Shown: positions 43,345 to 51,993 of the stretch, piece by piece | How the letters are laid out: every line of letters begins with the position of its first letter | How positions within the stretch are numbered: the stretch's first letter is position 1 | NCBI GenBank assembly: GCA_020635075.1 | Contig: JACKAM010000001.1 | Coordinates: forward strand, 992,001 to 1,056,000 | Source of the DNA: Pseudobdellovibrionaceae bacterium | GTDB lineage: Bacteria > Bdellovibrionota > Bdellovibrionia > Bdellovibrionales > UBA1609 | Length of the DNA: 64,000 bases | Direction of reading: 5' to 3' | Position numbers and translations under genes: made by a program | Notes under the pieces: model-generated | What the model saw: the letters and a program-made list of their open reading frames with translations, nothing else | Told to the model about the DNA's origin: nothing | Database searches by the model: none

Positions 43345-44631
43345 ATGTCGGGCTCTCATATACTTTTGAATAAGCAGATCCGCTCGCTGCGTGAGTCGTC
43401 CACTTTGGCCATCAATCAAAGGGTCAAGGACTTGCGAAGCCAAGGTCAAACCGTATTTCACTTTGGCTTTGGCCAGTCGCCCTTTCCAGTCCCCGCCCAG
43501 ATCGTTAAATCCTTAAGGGATGCCGCCGATAACAAGGACTATTTGCCAACCCTGGGGCTGTTGCCTCTTCGCCAGGCCTTTTGCGACCACTACCAACGAA
43601 CCTATCGGGTTACCTTCAACCCCGATCACGTTCTCATTGGCCCGGGAAGCAAGGAGCTTTTGTTCCAAGCTCTCATGTGCCTGGAAGGCCCTCTTATTCT
43701 TCCCGCACCAAGTTGGGTGAGCTATGGTCCCCAGGCTCATATTTGCCATAAGCCGGTTAGGGTCCTAGCGACCACACTTGAGAACAGCTATAAGATCACG
43801 GATGTCGACCTAGAAAAGGCCTGTCAGGAAATGGCGGATCACCGACAGAAGATTCTCATTCTCAACAGTCCCAGCAACCCCACCGGTTGCACCTACTCCT
43901 CCGCGGAGTTGTCAAACCTGGCTCCGGTATTGCGCAAACACCGGGTTCTTGTGATCGCCGATGAGATTTACAGTCTGACGGCCTATGATGGCCAACCGGC
44001 TCCCAGCTTGGCCCAATGTTATCCAGAAGGAACCATCGTCTCCAGCGGACTCAGCAAGGGATTTTCCGCCGGCGGTTACCGCTTGGGTGTGATGGCTATT
44101 CCCGAAGCACTGAGCGAACTTCTCCCGGTTTTGACAGCATTGGTGAGTGAAACCTATAGTTGTGTCAGCTCACCCATTCAATATGCAGCTGTGGCTGCTT
44201 ACCAGGCTGATCCTGAGATCAACCATTACTTGAGGACTTGCTCGCAAATCCACAAGGTTTGTGGCGAATACCTTTACGCCCGTTTTTTGGAGATGGGCCT
44301 AAGGTGTCCACCGCCAACCGGAGCTTTTTATCTCTTTCCAGATTTTGAGTCCTATCGCCAACAACTCAAAGAAATCGGCGTCACCACCTCTGAGCAACTC
44401 TGCGGCCTTCTTCTCAACGAAGTCAAAGTGGCTCTGCTTCCCGGCTCTGATTTCTATATGCCCGAGACCTACCTAGCCGTTCGCGTGGCCACGGTGGACT
44501 ACAAGGGCGAAGAGTTACTGAGGGCTGCTCAACAAGGTGCTTCATTGGACCATAAGTTTGTTGAACAATACGCAACGAATCTGAAAAATGGATGTGACCG
44601 CATCCAAAACTTTCTTCAATCGCTTGGCTAG
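43345..44631 (+). CDS. PLP-dependent aminotransferase (class I/II)
   Basis: 428 residues. Fold-type I aminotransferase motifs: LPTLGLLPLRQAFCDHY (substrate domain), ILILNSPSNPTGC (the Asn-Pro cofactor contact), VIADEIYSLTAYDG (Asp to pyridine N), and the PLP lysine in SSGLSKGFSAGGYRLG. The Arg near the end (LAVRVATVDY) binds substrate carboxylate. It interconverts amino and oxo acids; the specificity is not clear but is of the AspC/aromatic kind. Only 14 bp separates it from the dicarboxylate/amino acid symporter gene, which suggests uptake and use of Glu/Asp-type substrates together. Confidence 0.88.
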   Translation: MSGSHILLNKQIRSLRESSTLAINQRVKDLRSQGQTVFHFGFGQSPFPVPAQIVKSLRDAADNKDYLPTLGLLPLRQAFCDHYQRTYRVTFNPDHVLIGPGSKELLFQALMCLEGPLILPAPSWVSYGPQAHICHKPVRVLATTLENSYKITDVDLEKACQEMADHRQKILILNSPSNPTGCTYSSAELSNLAPVLRKHRVLVIADEIYSLTAYDGQPAPSLAQCYPEGTIVSSGLSKGFSAGGYRLGVMAIPEALSELLPVLTALVSETYSCVSSPIQYAAVAAYQADPEINHYLRTCSQIHKVCGEYLYARFLEMGLRCPPPTGAFYLFPDFESYRQQLKEIGVTTSEQLCGLLLNEVKVALLPGSDFYMPETYLAVRVATVDYKGEELLRAAQQGASLDHKFVEQYATNLKNGCDRIQNFLQSLG

Positions 44632-44645
44632 AAAGGTCACCCCGC

Positions 44646-45980
44646 ATGGCATGGCATAAACAACTTCACTGGCGCATCATCCTTGGACTCATTCTTGGCC
44701 TTGTTTATGGTCTGATTGCGGCCTCGGCTGGATGGGAATCCTTTACGGCCGACTGGGTTTCACCTTTTGGCACCATCTTTGTGAATCTGCTGAAATTGAT
44801 TGCCGTGCCTTTGGTGCTCGCCTCGCTCACCACTGGCGTGGCTTCTCTCTCCGATTTGAATCAGCTATCAAGAATGGGCGGCAAAACCATCGCCATCTAC
44901 CTTGTCACCACTTTGATTGCCGTGATCATCGGGCTGGTTATTGTGAATGTCACTCAACCCGGGAAAAGTGTCCCTGGAGAATTAAGAGATCGGCTCCAGG
45001 CATCCTACCAGGCCGATATTGAAGACCGCACAGCTCAGGCCAAAAAAGCCAAAGACCGAGGCCCTTTGCAGCCGATCGTAGATATGGTCCCCAGCAATTT
45101 GTTTGAATCCGCATCGAGTAATAGCAATATGCTGCAAATTGTCTTTATTTCGATCCTTTTCGGCATTGGCCTGATCCAAGTCAACCGGGAAAAAGCTCAA
45201 GTCCTCATTGATATTTTTCACACTCTTAATGATGTGATCATTCGTATGGTGGACATGATTATGCTCATGGCCCCGGTCGGAGTTTTTGCACTGATTGCCA
45301 AGACTATCACTTCAGTGACGGCGGGCGGAACTGGTGGCAGTGTTCTTGAACTCGTCGGAGCTTTGGGACTCTACTGCCTAACCGTTATCGTGGGATTGGG
45401 AATCCACGCCTTCGTCGTACTGCCCACTTTGTTAAAAACCTTAAGCCCAATGAGTTTTACCACTTTTATTAAAGGAATCGCTCCAGCCCAGCTGCTGGCT
45501 TTCTCCACCAGCTCCAGTGGAGCCACTCTGCCACTGACGATGGAACGATGTGAGGAAAAACTTGGCGTTTCTGAAGAAGTCTCTTCATTTGTATTGCCCC
45601 TTGGAGCAACCATCAATATGGATGGCACAGCTCTGTATCAAGCCGTCGCTGCGGTTTTTATTGCCCAGGCCCTTGGTATGGACCTCACCTGGGGTCAGCA
45701 GGCCATGATCGTGTTTACGGCTGTCCTCGCTTCCATTGGTACAGCAGCCGTACCAAGTGCTGGGATCATTATGTTGGTAGTGATTCTCGAGGCCATTGGT
45801 GTTCCTAGCGCCGGGATTGCTTTAATTTTGGGAGTGGATCGATTTCTCGATATGCTTAGAACAGTCGTCAACGTCACCGGCGATGCCACCGTCGCCACCA
45901 TTGTCGCAGCCAGCGAGGGTCAGTTGGGAACAGCAGATTTATCAGAAGACAAGGACCACGTGCGCACCCACTTTGAATAG
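44646..45980 (+). CDS. Dicarboxylate/amino acid:cation symporter (DAACS, GltP/GltT family)
   Basis: 444 residues, about eight transmembrane helices. Signature segments: hairpin FSTSSSGATLPLTME (serine-rich HP1), LPLGATINMDGTALYQ (NMDGT sodium/substrate motif of TM7), and GIALILGVDRFLDMLRTVVNVTGD (the RxxDxxRT...NVxGD end). It imports glutamate, aspartate or C4-dicarboxylates with Na+ or H+. A ~45-residue charged loop (DRLQASYQADIEDRTAQAKK) between TM3 and TM4 is longer than average. Co-transcribed with the preceding aminotransferase. Confidence 0.9.
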   Translation: MAWHKQLHWRIILGLILGLVYGLIAASAGWESFTADWVSPFGTIFVNLLKLIAVPLVLASLTTGVASLSDLNQLSRMGGKTIAIYLVTTLIAVIIGLVIVNVTQPGKSVPGELRDRLQASYQADIEDRTAQAKKAKDRGPLQPIVDMVPSNLFESASSNSNMLQIVFISILFGIGLIQVNREKAQVLIDIFHTLNDVIIRMVDMIMLMAPVGVFALIAKTITSVTAGGTGGSVLELVGALGLYCLTVIVGLGIHAFVVLPTLLKTLSPMSFTTFIKGIAPAQLLAFSTSSSGATLPLTMERCEEKLGVSEEVSSFVLPLGATINMDGTALYQAVAAVFIAQALGMDLTWGQQAMIVFTAVLASIGTAAVPSAGIIMLVVILEAIGVPSAGIALILGVDRFLDMLRTVVNVTGDATVATIVAASEGQLGTADLSEDKDHVRTHFE

Positions 45981-46043
45981 GACCTAGGTCTGGACGACTT
46001 GCGCCAGAGTCAACAATTGAATACTAGTTTCACCTACTTAGCT

Positions 46044-46072
46044 TTGGTAATTCCCCGCCTGCATGCTAGACT
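46044..46072 (+). promoter_or_regulatory. Promoter candidate of the Glt/Agl-like operon
   Basis: TTGGTA (46044-46049), a 17-bp spacer and TAGACT (46067-46072), 55 bp upstream of the probable first start. Confidence 0.4.
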
Positions 46073-46127
46073 TTACTGAGTTTGCTCAACGACTTGGAAC
46101 ACTCTTCTTATGCAAAGGAGCTCCTCT

Positions 46128-46820
46128 GTGGTGGCACGTAGGATTCTGTTTGTGGCTCTGGCTCTGTTTGGTGCCATGACTCCAGCTCATGGAGCCCCTC
46201 CTGAAGAGTTTTACGATTTACCAAAGGTGGTGGCCGTGCAAAACCGCACCTACTACCTCAATCACGATTTGACTGTAAACCTGGGATGGCTTCCCAGCGA
46301 TGCCTTTAACAAAGGCTATACCATTGGCACTTCCTACACCTACTACTTCAGTGATTACCTAGGGTGGGAGGTGGTGAATGCCAACTACTCCTTCAACAGT
46401 GAAACCAATCTAAAGAAAGACTTATTGGAAAACTTCGGAGCCGCGGTTGAAAACGTCGGCTTTGGTGGAATTCTCGATTACATTGTCTACTATTTTACCA
46501 GTAACATTGTTTACACTCCACTTTACACTAAGAGCCTGCTCTTCAACAAGAACATTGTCCGCGGGGAGGTGAGCTTTGTTTTTGGTGCTGGAGGAGCCGG
46601 ATTTGATGAAACGGGTATTCGCGCCCTCATCACGGCAGGAGCCTATTTACGGTTTTTCACCAAGGAAGACACCTCTTGGAAGTTTGATTTCCGCAATAAT
46701 GTCTATTTTGAAAAGTCGCTGGGTGCGGTGAATACCATTTCCCTGATGGTGGGTTATTCCATGCAGCTGGGAGATCCTCCTAAGGCGCCGATCATGAGCG
46801 AGGAGTTGGAGAAAAAATGA
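46128..46820 (+). CDS. Outer-membrane beta-barrel protein of the gliding-type locus
   Basis: About 230 residues; AAGGAG at 46114-46119 points to a GTG start at 46128 (or 46131), not the ATG at 46110. Signal peptide ending AHG, then RTYYLNHDLTVNLGWLPSDA and repeated amphipathic strands (SYTYYFSDYLGWEVVNANY). This matches the myxobacterial type of outer membrane beta-barrel domain seen near gliding and TPR operons. It is the first gene of a coupled series (ATGA overlap with the next gene) and could form the outer-membrane part of the complex, like GltA/GltB/GltH in Myxococcus. Confidence 0.72.
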   Translation: MVARRILFVALALFGAMTPAHGAPPEEFYDLPKVVAVQNRTYYLNHDLTVNLGWLPSDAFNKGYTIGTSYTYYFSDYLGWEVVNANYSFNSETNLKKDLLENFGAAVENVGFGGILDYIVYYFTSNIVYTPLYTKSLLFNKNIVRGEVSFVFGAGGAGFDETGIRALITAGAYLRFFTKEDTSWKFDFRNNVYFEKSLGAVNTISLMVGYSMQLGDPPKAPIMSEELEKK

Positions 46821-48622
46821 GATTGTCAGGAGTCAGGATGCTCCGTCTACAAACTCTCGCCCTGTTATGTTCTATATTCCTCATTTTCGGGTTGAGGTCG
46901 GCAGACGCCCAGGTGAAGAAGACCTCCTCGTCCAAATCTCGATCAACCTACTCGATCTCAAAGAAAACCAAAAACAAGGCCCCGGCAAAGAAAACTGCGA
47001 AAAAAACAACAACCAAAAAAGCTGGCAAGAGTACGACAGCAAAAAAAACAACGAAACCGGGCAAAAAGGCTCCCCCGAAAACCGCCCCACCCGCCGCGGC
47101 AGCACAGGCGAAATCGGATCCCAATAAGCCTGCGGAAATTGGCGAAGCCCCTCCGGATCAGGTAACCAGTGGCAAATCCGTCGATCTCTCTGAAGCTTTT
47201 AAAGAAGAAGAGCAGAAGCCCTATGAGTACCAGCCGGCAGACCCAGTTTTTTGGACAAAAATTCAATCCCAGCTGGGAGAAAATAACCAGGTTGCTGTTG
47301 TTATTGAGGCGGCCAAGCAGGAAGACGCCATGGGATCGAGTACACCTGAAGGTGGTGAAGCCCAGCTCGCCATGGCCATTGGCCTTATGGAAAAGAGACT
47401 CTACTTTGCGTCCTTTCATCTTCTCACCAAGCTCGTCCAGGAGCGCATCGGTACTAATGTGGGCGAAGCCGCACTTCACCAGCTTGGTCGATTAACTCAG
47501 GAAAGCCTTTTCGATGAATTTGCCCTCATTCAACTTCTGAGTCGCAACGAATTTGCTTCTCTTCACCCGGATGTGGAATCTTTCGTTTCCTATTATAAGG
47601 GCTTAGAACTCATGCAGCTTGGGTTCACTGAGTGGGCCAATGTTCATATGAGCCGAATCAAAAAGGATTCCTATTGGGATTATTTGCTCAAATATTGGAC
47701 GGCCATTGGCGAGGTCTCTCGTGACCGCCCAGAAAATGCTATTAAGATCTTTCAGACTCTTTTGGAGGTCCCCAACCTCCATCCGGCGTTGTTTGAAAAG
47801 ACTGCTCTTCAGTACGCTCGGCTGGTCTTTGAGCAAGGGGACTTCATTACAGCCTCAGCGATCTATAACAACCTCGGAGTTAAGGCGGTCCGGGAAATTG
47901 GCCGCCTCAACCTTGAGAGGGCCTGGGTCCTCTACTACATGAAGGACTACTCGACAGCTATGGGAGTCCTCACCTCTCTCCAGTCCCCTTATTTTGAACC
48001 CTCCCTGACCTTTGAACGTCATATTCTGGAAATGATTATTTATCGGGAACTGTGTCACTATAAGGCCGTGGAATCTGTGGCTCAGCGATTCCGTTTTGAC
48101 TTCCACAACAGCCTTAAAACCATTCGCAAGCGGGAGCCTCTGCGCCATGAAAAGAAGCTCTTTAATATGGCTGTACTCGACATGGAAGTGCAGAACTTGG
48201 CCAATTTGATAGACCAGATGCGCGCAGAAAAGATTGCCCTGGCGGAATACAATTGGGGGCAGTTCAGTTTTTACAAACCTATTCTTGATGAATACGACCG
48301 CATGGACAAGATCCTACAGTCACGAATTGACATCGAGCTGGAGGACAAGGCGCGCTTTGCAGCCAACGAGTTATTGGACGCAGAAGAACAGGTTCTCTTT
48401 TTGGAGTACACCTCCCGCCTTGATGAATTGCGGATTCGCCGTGGTGATGACCGCAAATACCAAGCAGAGGATATCAGTTACGTGACCTTTGAAAAGATCT
48501 ACTGGCCGGCAGATGGAGAATTTTGGTGGGATGAAATGCCCGATTACAAAATGCTCATTTCCTCCCGCTGTGGTGACATGACTTCCCCTGACGATGATCA
48601 GATGGAAAGGGAATTTGAATGA
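46817..48622 (+). CDS. Exported TPR-type protein with Lys/Ala-rich leader (gliding locus)
   Basis: 601 residues; start overlaps the upstream stop (ATGA). A signal peptide (TLALLCSIFLIFGLRSADA) is followed by ~75 residues very rich in Lys, Thr, Ala and Pro (KKTAKKTTTKKAGKSTTAKK), resembling histone-tail or peptidoglycan-contact linkers. From ~140 to the end the chain is helical with TPR spacing (EAALHQLGRLTQESLFDEF; RPENAIKIFQTLLEVPNLHP). It corresponds in position and type to TPR proteins such as AglT/GltE in Myxococcus gliding loci. Coupled to the next TPR gene by a 4-bp overlap. Confidence 0.65.
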   Translation: MRLSGVRMLRLQTLALLCSIFLIFGLRSADAQVKKTSSSKSRSTYSISKKTKNKAPAKKTAKKTTTKKAGKSTTAKKTTKPGKKAPPKTAPPAAAAQAKSDPNKPAEIGEAPPDQVTSGKSVDLSEAFKEEEQKPYEYQPADPVFWTKIQSQLGENNQVAVVIEAAKQEDAMGSSTPEGGEAQLAMAIGLMEKRLYFASFHLLTKLVQERIGTNVGEAALHQLGRLTQESLFDEFALIQLLSRNEFASLHPDVESFVSYYKGLELMQLGFTEWANVHMSRIKKDSYWDYLLKYWTAIGEVSRDRPENAIKIFQTLLEVPNLHPALFEKTALQYARLVFEQGDFITASAIYNNLGVKAVREIGRLNLERAWVLYYMKDYSTAMGVLTSLQSPYFEPSLTFERHILEMIIYRELCHYKAVESVAQRFRFDFHNSLKTIRKREPLRHEKKLFNMAVLDMEVQNLANLIDQMRAEKIALAEYNWGQFSFYKPILDEYDRMDKILQSRIDIELEDKARFAANELLDAEEQVLFLEYTSRLDELRIRRGDDRKYQAEDISYVTFEKIYWPADGEFWWDEMPDYKMLISSRCGDMTSPDDDQMEREFE

Positions 48623-51600
48623 GGTCCCATCTGCGTGTACTCCTCTGCTCAATATTGGCTATTGGATTTCACCTGACGACCCAGGCTCAGGTGGCCCAGC
48701 TGATCAGTTTAGAGCAAATGCGCCAGGACCTGGCTAAAATCAACAAGAGTATCGATGAGACTGAAGCTAAGGTCAAAGACGTACGCGACGCCCGGTTTTT
48801 GCCCGACCTCTATTTTGCCCTGGCAGAATTCTTGGTGGAAAAGGCCCGCTATATGTACGCCATCAAGATCGCTGAGAACAAAGGTACTCCCATGGATGAG
48901 CTGGATTTCAACATGGAAAAACGGCCCAAGTTCAGAGCCATTGAAATCTATGACATCCTTATTGATAAATTCCCTAAGCTCCCAGAGCGGGACAAGGCCA
49001 TCTTCTTTAAGGCTCACGAACTTCGTGAACTGGGCCGACTTGAAGACATGGTCCGGGCCTACGCTCAACTGACAAGAGAGTATCCGAAGTCGGCCTTTTG
49101 GGAAGAAAGCCAGCTTGTCATTGGTGATTACTTTTTTGAAGAGAAAAAGGATGTGGATCTTGCTCTTGAAATGTACGACAAAATTCTCAAGCGTCCCACT
49201 GGTCCCTTCACTCCCTTAGCCCACTACAAAATTGGTTGGGCCTATATTAATAAGACGGAATTCGAAAAGTCACTTTTGAGCTTTGAAAAGGTTCTAACCC
49301 AAAATCAGAACGTGGACTTGAGCAAGCTTCCCGATTTGTATCGTAAGACGGACGTGCGCCGCGATGCTCTTTTAGCCATGGTGTGGCCCTATTCAGAAGT
49401 TAAACCCTCCCGGTTGCGCAAGATCGGTATGTGGAGGGTGAACCCCATCAATTATTTTCGCCGCCTGTCCCCTGATCGTATTAGTTATGAGAAGGTCCTC
49501 TCCAAACTGGGGCGTCGCTTGAATATTAAGAAGCGCTATGAAGACACCACCAAGTCCTATTTTGAGCTTCTCCGCGTGACCAATGACCTTGAAACCCGTC
49601 GGGACGTGATTGAACGCGCCTATGTGGCCATGAAAAACACCCAGAGGGAATGGCCCTTGAGAGGCTTTGTACAGGAGGTGGCCAAAACCATCGCTGAAAT
49701 TCGCAACTCGGACACCATGAAAAAGGCCGAAATCAAAAAGGCTCTTCATGATTACGAGATTTTTGCCCGCGACGTGGCCACTCGGGCGAATAAGCGGGCA
49801 AAGAAGACCCGCAATAAGGAGGATTGGGAATGGACCATTCGCGACTACAAGGCCTATTTGTGGGCCTTCCCCGACTCCAAACGCGCCCCTTTGATGAGCC
49901 TTAACCTCGCGGAGAGTTTTTTTAACGCTGGTAATATCATTGAAGCAGCAAAAGCCTACGAAAAACTGGTGCCTCAAACTAAGAATCCTAAACGTAAGAA
50001 GAGCTTTCTGGAGTCCTCAATTCAGTCCTACATTAGCGCCATTCGCAACCAGGCCAAACTATCTCGTTTGGAGTTGGCTGAGATTCGCTCTGGTCTTCGC
50101 GATGTGGGAAATGAGTACATTAAACTTTATCCGAAAGAGAAATCTGTTCCAAGTATTCGCTTTAATATTGGCCAGACATTTTACGACGAACGAAACTTTG
50201 TGGAAGCCGTGAAAGCCTTTAAGGAGTACATTAAGCTCCATCCCTCTGACCAAAGCGTTTCTATTGCCGCCAACCTGATTTTGGATGCCTACAATCAGAA
50301 AGAAGACTATAAGGCGATTATCTCTGAGGGAAAAGCCATTCTCGCCAATAAAGCGATTAATGATGCCGGCCTTAAGAATCAGGTCTCCCAGATTATCGAG
50401 CAGGCGGAAATGCGTAGTGTTCAGGCTCAGGCCGGCGATTCCTCGTCTCCGGAATACGCAACCAGCCTGTTGAAACTGGCGCGCAAATACAAAGGTTCTG
50501 CTCTGGGAGATAAGGCTCTGTACGAGGCATTTATTGCCTTTAGATCCAAACGGGACCCGCGGGCTTACGAGTCTGGCGAACAACTTCTCATGCAGCATGG
50601 AAAGTCCAAGTATGCACTGGAGGTCGTTTCTGCGATGGGCCAGATGGCCCTGACTACTGCCGACTTTCGTCGCGCCTCCCTCTACTTTGAACTCTATTCT
50701 GAAAAATACCCGGGGCAAAAGGACTCTCGCGATCTGCTTAAAAATGCCGCCACCATGAGGGAACTCATGGGTGATTACAAAGTGGCGGCCCGAGACTTTC
50801 GCAAACTCAACGACTACACGTCAGTGGCGCGCATGGATTTTCTTGCTAACGACTGGGCGGCACTTTTAAGGTCAGCACCCAAGGCAACGGGAATTGAGTC
50901 TCCCTACTGGGAAGGATTGGCCCAGTACCGTCTGCGGGGAATTTCGGCGGCCCGCTCGGCTCTTGAGAGAGCTTCGCAGATGGCCACCAACTCCTATGAG
51001 TCACAGGAAATGGCAGCCCATGCTCTTTACCTCCTCACCATGGATACGATGGAACGCTACAACCAGATTCGCATGAGCCCTGGCAATGAGACCAAGGCCG
51101 TTAACAGCAAGGCCGCGATGCTCAAGGACCTGGATACCAAGCTTAAAACAGTAATTAATTTTGGTAACGGCCGGTGGATCATCGCAGCCCTCTATGGACT
51201 GGGCCAGGCCAATAAGGAGTTTGCTAGTTTCATTAAGCAGGCCCCCATGCCCAAGGGGCTTAATGCCGCCCAGAAAAAACAATTCAAAGATGTTCTTGGC
51301 CAGCAAGCTGCGCAGTATGACCAGGCGGCCAAACAGTATTTTGGTCAGTGCATCCAGAATGCAGAAAAATTCGAGGTCTTCACACTTTTTGTTCGCGGCT
51401 GCCAGTCCCGAGGGAAAATTCAGGTCGACGAGGCCAAGGAAACCCGTATGTACTCACGGGCCCAAGAAAAAGCTCCTCCTGGGACCAAGGAAATTCGCGA
51501 TCGCCTTTATGATCAACCGCGCGACATCACATTGTTGACCAAACTGGCACGCATCTATGTGCAATCGAAGGACTTCTCAATGGCGGAATTGATTCTTAAC

Positions 51601-51867
51601 CGCGCTCTGGAAATTGCTCCCAATAATGGAACAGTTGCTGCCTCAATTGGAGTGGTTCAATTGTATAAAAACGATCTGGGGTCGGCCAAGAAGTGGTTTG
51701 ATAAAGCCCTCAATATCAGCAAATCCAATTCCCTGGCCCTCTATGGGATCGCAGGCCTCCACAAGCAGTTTAGTTTTAAAAGCCGCCTGAGGGGCTCCAT
51801 GAGCGCGGCCAGGCGTGCCGGACCTCCGACTGGGCTCACCCATCCTTTCATCCAGGCTGTCCAGTAA
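48619..51867 (+). CDS. Large exported TPR protein (gliding locus)
   Basis: 1082 residues; the start codon overlaps the previous stop. Signal peptide (RVLLCSILAIGFHLTTQAQ) and then a continuous series of TPR repeats: FPDSKRAPLMSLNLAESFF, NFVEAVKAFKEYIKLHPSDQ, DFSMAELILNRALEIAPNNG among the clearest, at least eight in all. It should be a periplasmic or outer-membrane-associated scaffold. Large TPR proteins (GltD/AgmU, GltI) are a hallmark of the Glt/Agl complex in Myxococcus; homology to a specific one cannot be settled by eye. Confidence 0.68.
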   Translation: MRSHLRVLLCSILAIGFHLTTQAQVAQLISLEQMRQDLAKINKSIDETEAKVKDVRDARFLPDLYFALAEFLVEKARYMYAIKIAENKGTPMDELDFNMEKRPKFRAIEIYDILIDKFPKLPERDKAIFFKAHELRELGRLEDMVRAYAQLTREYPKSAFWEESQLVIGDYFFEEKKDVDLALEMYDKILKRPTGPFTPLAHYKIGWAYINKTEFEKSLLSFEKVLTQNQNVDLSKLPDLYRKTDVRRDALLAMVWPYSEVKPSRLRKIGMWRVNPINYFRRLSPDRISYEKVLSKLGRRLNIKKRYEDTTKSYFELLRVTNDLETRRDVIERAYVAMKNTQREWPLRGFVQEVAKTIAEIRNSDTMKKAEIKKALHDYEIFARDVATRANKRAKKTRNKEDWEWTIRDYKAYLWAFPDSKRAPLMSLNLAESFFNAGNIIEAAKAYEKLVPQTKNPKRKKSFLESSIQSYISAIRNQAKLSRLELAEIRSGLRDVGNEYIKLYPKEKSVPSIRFNIGQTFYDERNFVEAVKAFKEYIKLHPSDQSVSIAANLILDAYNQKEDYKAIISEGKAILANKAINDAGLKNQVSQIIEQAEMRSVQAQAGDSSSPEYATSLLKLARKYKGSALGDKALYEAFIAFRSKRDPRAYESGEQLLMQHGKSKYALEVVSAMGQMALTTADFRRASLYFELYSEKYPGQKDSRDLLKNAATMRELMGDYKVAARDFRKLNDYTSVARMDFLANDWAALLRSAPKATGIESPYWEGLAQYRLRGISAARSALERASQMATNSYESQEMAAHALYLLTMDTMERYNQIRMSPGNETKAVNSKAAMLKDLDTKLKTVINFGNGRWIIAALYGLGQANKEFASFIKQAPMPKGLNAAQKKQFKDVLGQQAAQYDQAAKQYFGQCIQNAEKFEVFTLFVRGCQSRGKIQVDEAKETRMYSRAQEKAPPGTKEIRDRLYDQPRDITLLTKLARIYVQSKDFSMAELILNRALEIAPNNGTVAASIGVVQLYKNDLGSAKKWFDKALNISKSNSLALYGIAGLHKQFSFKSRLRGSMSAARRAGPPTGLTHPFIQAVQ

Positions 51868-51993
51868 GTTTGCACCCTCTTCCTCGACCTCCATCCGGGT
51901 CCTAAGATCGCGATTTTTTTGCTTTTGTGGGTCCAGTGACTGGAGAACCGGAGCCGGGCTGCCGATAGTTACATTACCAAGAGTATAAAAACT